Source: Lachnoclostridium sp. UBA7482 (GTDB lineage Bacteria > Bacillota > Clostridia > Lachnospirales > Lachnospiraceae). From it: a stretch of DNA of 7,884 nt. This document shows positions 7,028-7,884 of this stretch, in pieces. Under the pieces are notes generated by a model. It saw only the letters and a program-made list of their open reading frames with translations, was not told where the DNA came from and did no database searches. A program made the translations under genes and the position numbers. Each line of letters begins with the position of its first letter. Positions within the stretch are counted from its first letter, which is position 1. The stretch spans positions 25,723-33,606 of the forward strand of contig DLOO01000081.1 of NCBI GenBank assembly GCA_002479645.1, given 5' to 3'.

Positions 7028-7047
7028 AAATTTTGATACAAAAATTT
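7028..7047. promoter_or_regulatory. AT-rich inverted repeat between divergent genes (possible operator)
   Basis: AAATTTT (7028-7034) and AAAATTT (7041-7047) form 7-bp inverted arms around GATACA. It lies in the 182-bp region between the divergent membrane-protein and MATE genes, upstream of the possible MATE -10. Such a dyad could bind a regulator, but the arms consist only of A and T and may arise by chance. No clear -35/-10 pair for the minus-strand gene was found in this region. Confidence 0.3.
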
Positions 7048-7060
7048 ATCATTTTCTCCA

Positions 7061-7089
7061 TAGCCTTTTTGCACACAACTTATTATAAT
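7061..7089 (+). promoter_or_regulatory. Possible promoter of the MATE gene
   Basis: A perfect TATAAT lies at 7084-7089, about 50 bp before the MATE start codon. The matching -35 region at 17-nt spacing (7061-7066, TAGCCT) is poor, so the site may need an activator or may be a chance match in AT-rich DNA. Confidence 0.4.
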
Positions 7090-7139
7090 TGTAGTAGATT
7101 GGAAACCTATGGGATTTGCCCGGAAATGAAGGAACTTTT

Positions 7140-7884
7140 ATGAAGAAATACGAAATCGATATGAGCAGCGGTTCGCTGCCGAAAAAAATGCTTCTTTTTG
7201 CCATCCCGCTGATTCTCTCCAGTATCCTGCAGCTGCTCTTCAATGCTGTGGATCTGGTGGTGGTCGGACGCTGCGTTGACGACACCGCGCTTGCGGCGGT
7301 TGGCTCCACCGGATCGTTAATCAATCTGTTAACCAACCTGTTTATCGGTCTTTCGGTTGGCGCCAATGTTTTGGTTGCCCGCTACATCGGAGCCAAAAAT
7401 GACCGGGACGTGTCCGAAACGGTTCACACCGCATTGGTGACCAGTATCGCAAGCGGCATTATCCTCGCCTTCGTCGGCATACTTTTTGCCGAGCCGCTGC
7501 TCACACTGATGTCCACCCCGGATAACGTGCTACGTCAATCCGCCCTGTATCTTCGCATCTACTTCTGCGGTATGCCGATTATGCTCCTGTACAACTTTGG
7601 AAGCGCCATCCTGCGTGCACTCGGCGACACGAGACGACCTCTTTATTACCTCTTTGCTTCGGGTCTTCTGAATGTCGGGCTGAACCTGTTCTTTGTCCTG
7701 GTTCTTCGCCGAGGCGTAGACGGCGTGGCGTATGCAACCGTTATCAGCCAGCTTTTAGCTGCCCTTCTAATTGTAAATAACCTGATGCACAGCGATACTG
7801 CCTGCCGTTTGTATCTCTCGAAGCTGCGGATTCATCCGGGCAAATTCCGGCTGATGGCGCAGATCGGCCTCCCCGCCGGTCTGC
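7140..7884 (+). CDS. MATE-family efflux transporter (partial, N-terminal half)
   Basis: This is an inner-membrane multidrug/toxin extrusion (MATE) antiporter, a family that exports cationic drugs or metabolites in exchange for Na+ or H+. The 248 visible residues are about half of a usual 440-460. They begin MKKYEIDMSSGSLPKKMLLFAIP, the typical amphipathic start before the first membrane helix. Family motifs include FNAVDLVVVGR (34-44), a GANVLVARYIGAKN segment (74-87), ILRALGDTRRPLYY (157-170) and GLLNVGLNLFFV followed by GVAYATVISQ (175-204). About six hydrophobic segments are visible. The ATG at 7140 has an AAGGA site (7129-7133) at good spacing. The gene is divergent from the 6367-6957 gene and unrelated in function to the trp operon. 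Substrate cannot be deduced from sequence, and the gene is cut by the window end. Confidence 0.95.
   Translation, partial: MKKYEIDMSSGSLPKKMLLFAIPLILSSILQLLFNAVDLVVVGRCVDDTALAAVGSTGSLINLLTNLFIGLSVGANVLVARYIGAKNDRDVSETVHTALVTSIASGIILAFVGILFAEPLLTLMSTPDNVLRQSALYLRIYFCGMPIMLLYNFGSAILRALGDTRRPLYYLFASGLLNVGLNLFFVLVLRRGVDGVAYATVISQLLAALLIVNNLMHSDTACRLYLSKLRIHPGKFRLMAQIGLPAGL

Noticed and set aside
7049..7366. Minus-strand open frame of 105 codons opposite the MATE start
   Set aside because: It is antisense to the MATE N-terminus, which has clear family motifs and a ribosome site. The translation is low in complexity and has no family likeness.

Overview
This window is most likely from a Gram-positive, Firmicutes-type bacterium, and the class Clostridia (Lachnospiraceae-like) fits best. 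The evidence is a tRNA-sensing T-box leader, strong GGAGG-type ribosome binding sites, short gene spacing, moderate G+C and the overall look of the Trp enzymes. The family-level placement is inference, because there is no rRNA or other marker gene.

Layout, left to right. Positions 1-6326 hold a tryptophan biosynthesis operon read on the minus strand. In transcription order it has a sigma-A type promoter (6298-6326), a Trp-specific T-box leader ending in an intrinsic terminator (6012-6290), a strongly palindromic leader segment (5837-6017), and then trpE (5812-4349), trpG (4352-3780), trpD (3734-2718), trpC (2702-1911), trpB (1837-656) and trpA (663 to beyond position 1, 221 residues visible). 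trpE/trpG overlap by ATGA and trpB/trpA by 8 nt, and the other genes are 15-73 nt apart. Upstream of the operon lies a short single-pass membrane protein gene of unknown function (6957-6367, minus). Divergent from it is the first half of a MATE-family multidrug/Na+ antiporter gene (7140 to the window end, plus), separated by a 182-bp AT-rich region.

The Trp genes cover the path from chorismate to tryptophan. TrpE and TrpG form anthranilate synthase, TrpD adds phosphoribosyl, TrpC makes indole-3-glycerol phosphate, and TrpA/TrpB form tryptophan synthase. One step is missing: no phosphoribosylanthranilate isomerase (trpF) lies between trpC and trpB, where many bacterial operons carry it, and only 73 bp separate the two genes. 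The T-box explains regulation: the specifier codon UGG and the UGGC bulge both match tRNA-Trp, so uncharged tRNA-Trp should stabilise the antiterminator and switch the operon on.

The least ordinary part is the roughly 180-bp stretch between the T-box terminator and trpE. It holds a perfect palindrome with 22-bp arms that shares the terminator's U-tract, three copies of the 12-mer TCCTATGGAACA in alternating orientation, and at least three further hairpins nested inside. It looks like a palindromic intergenic repeat (MITE- or REP-like) inserted in the transcribed leader. I see no clear evidence of a wholly new gene system here.
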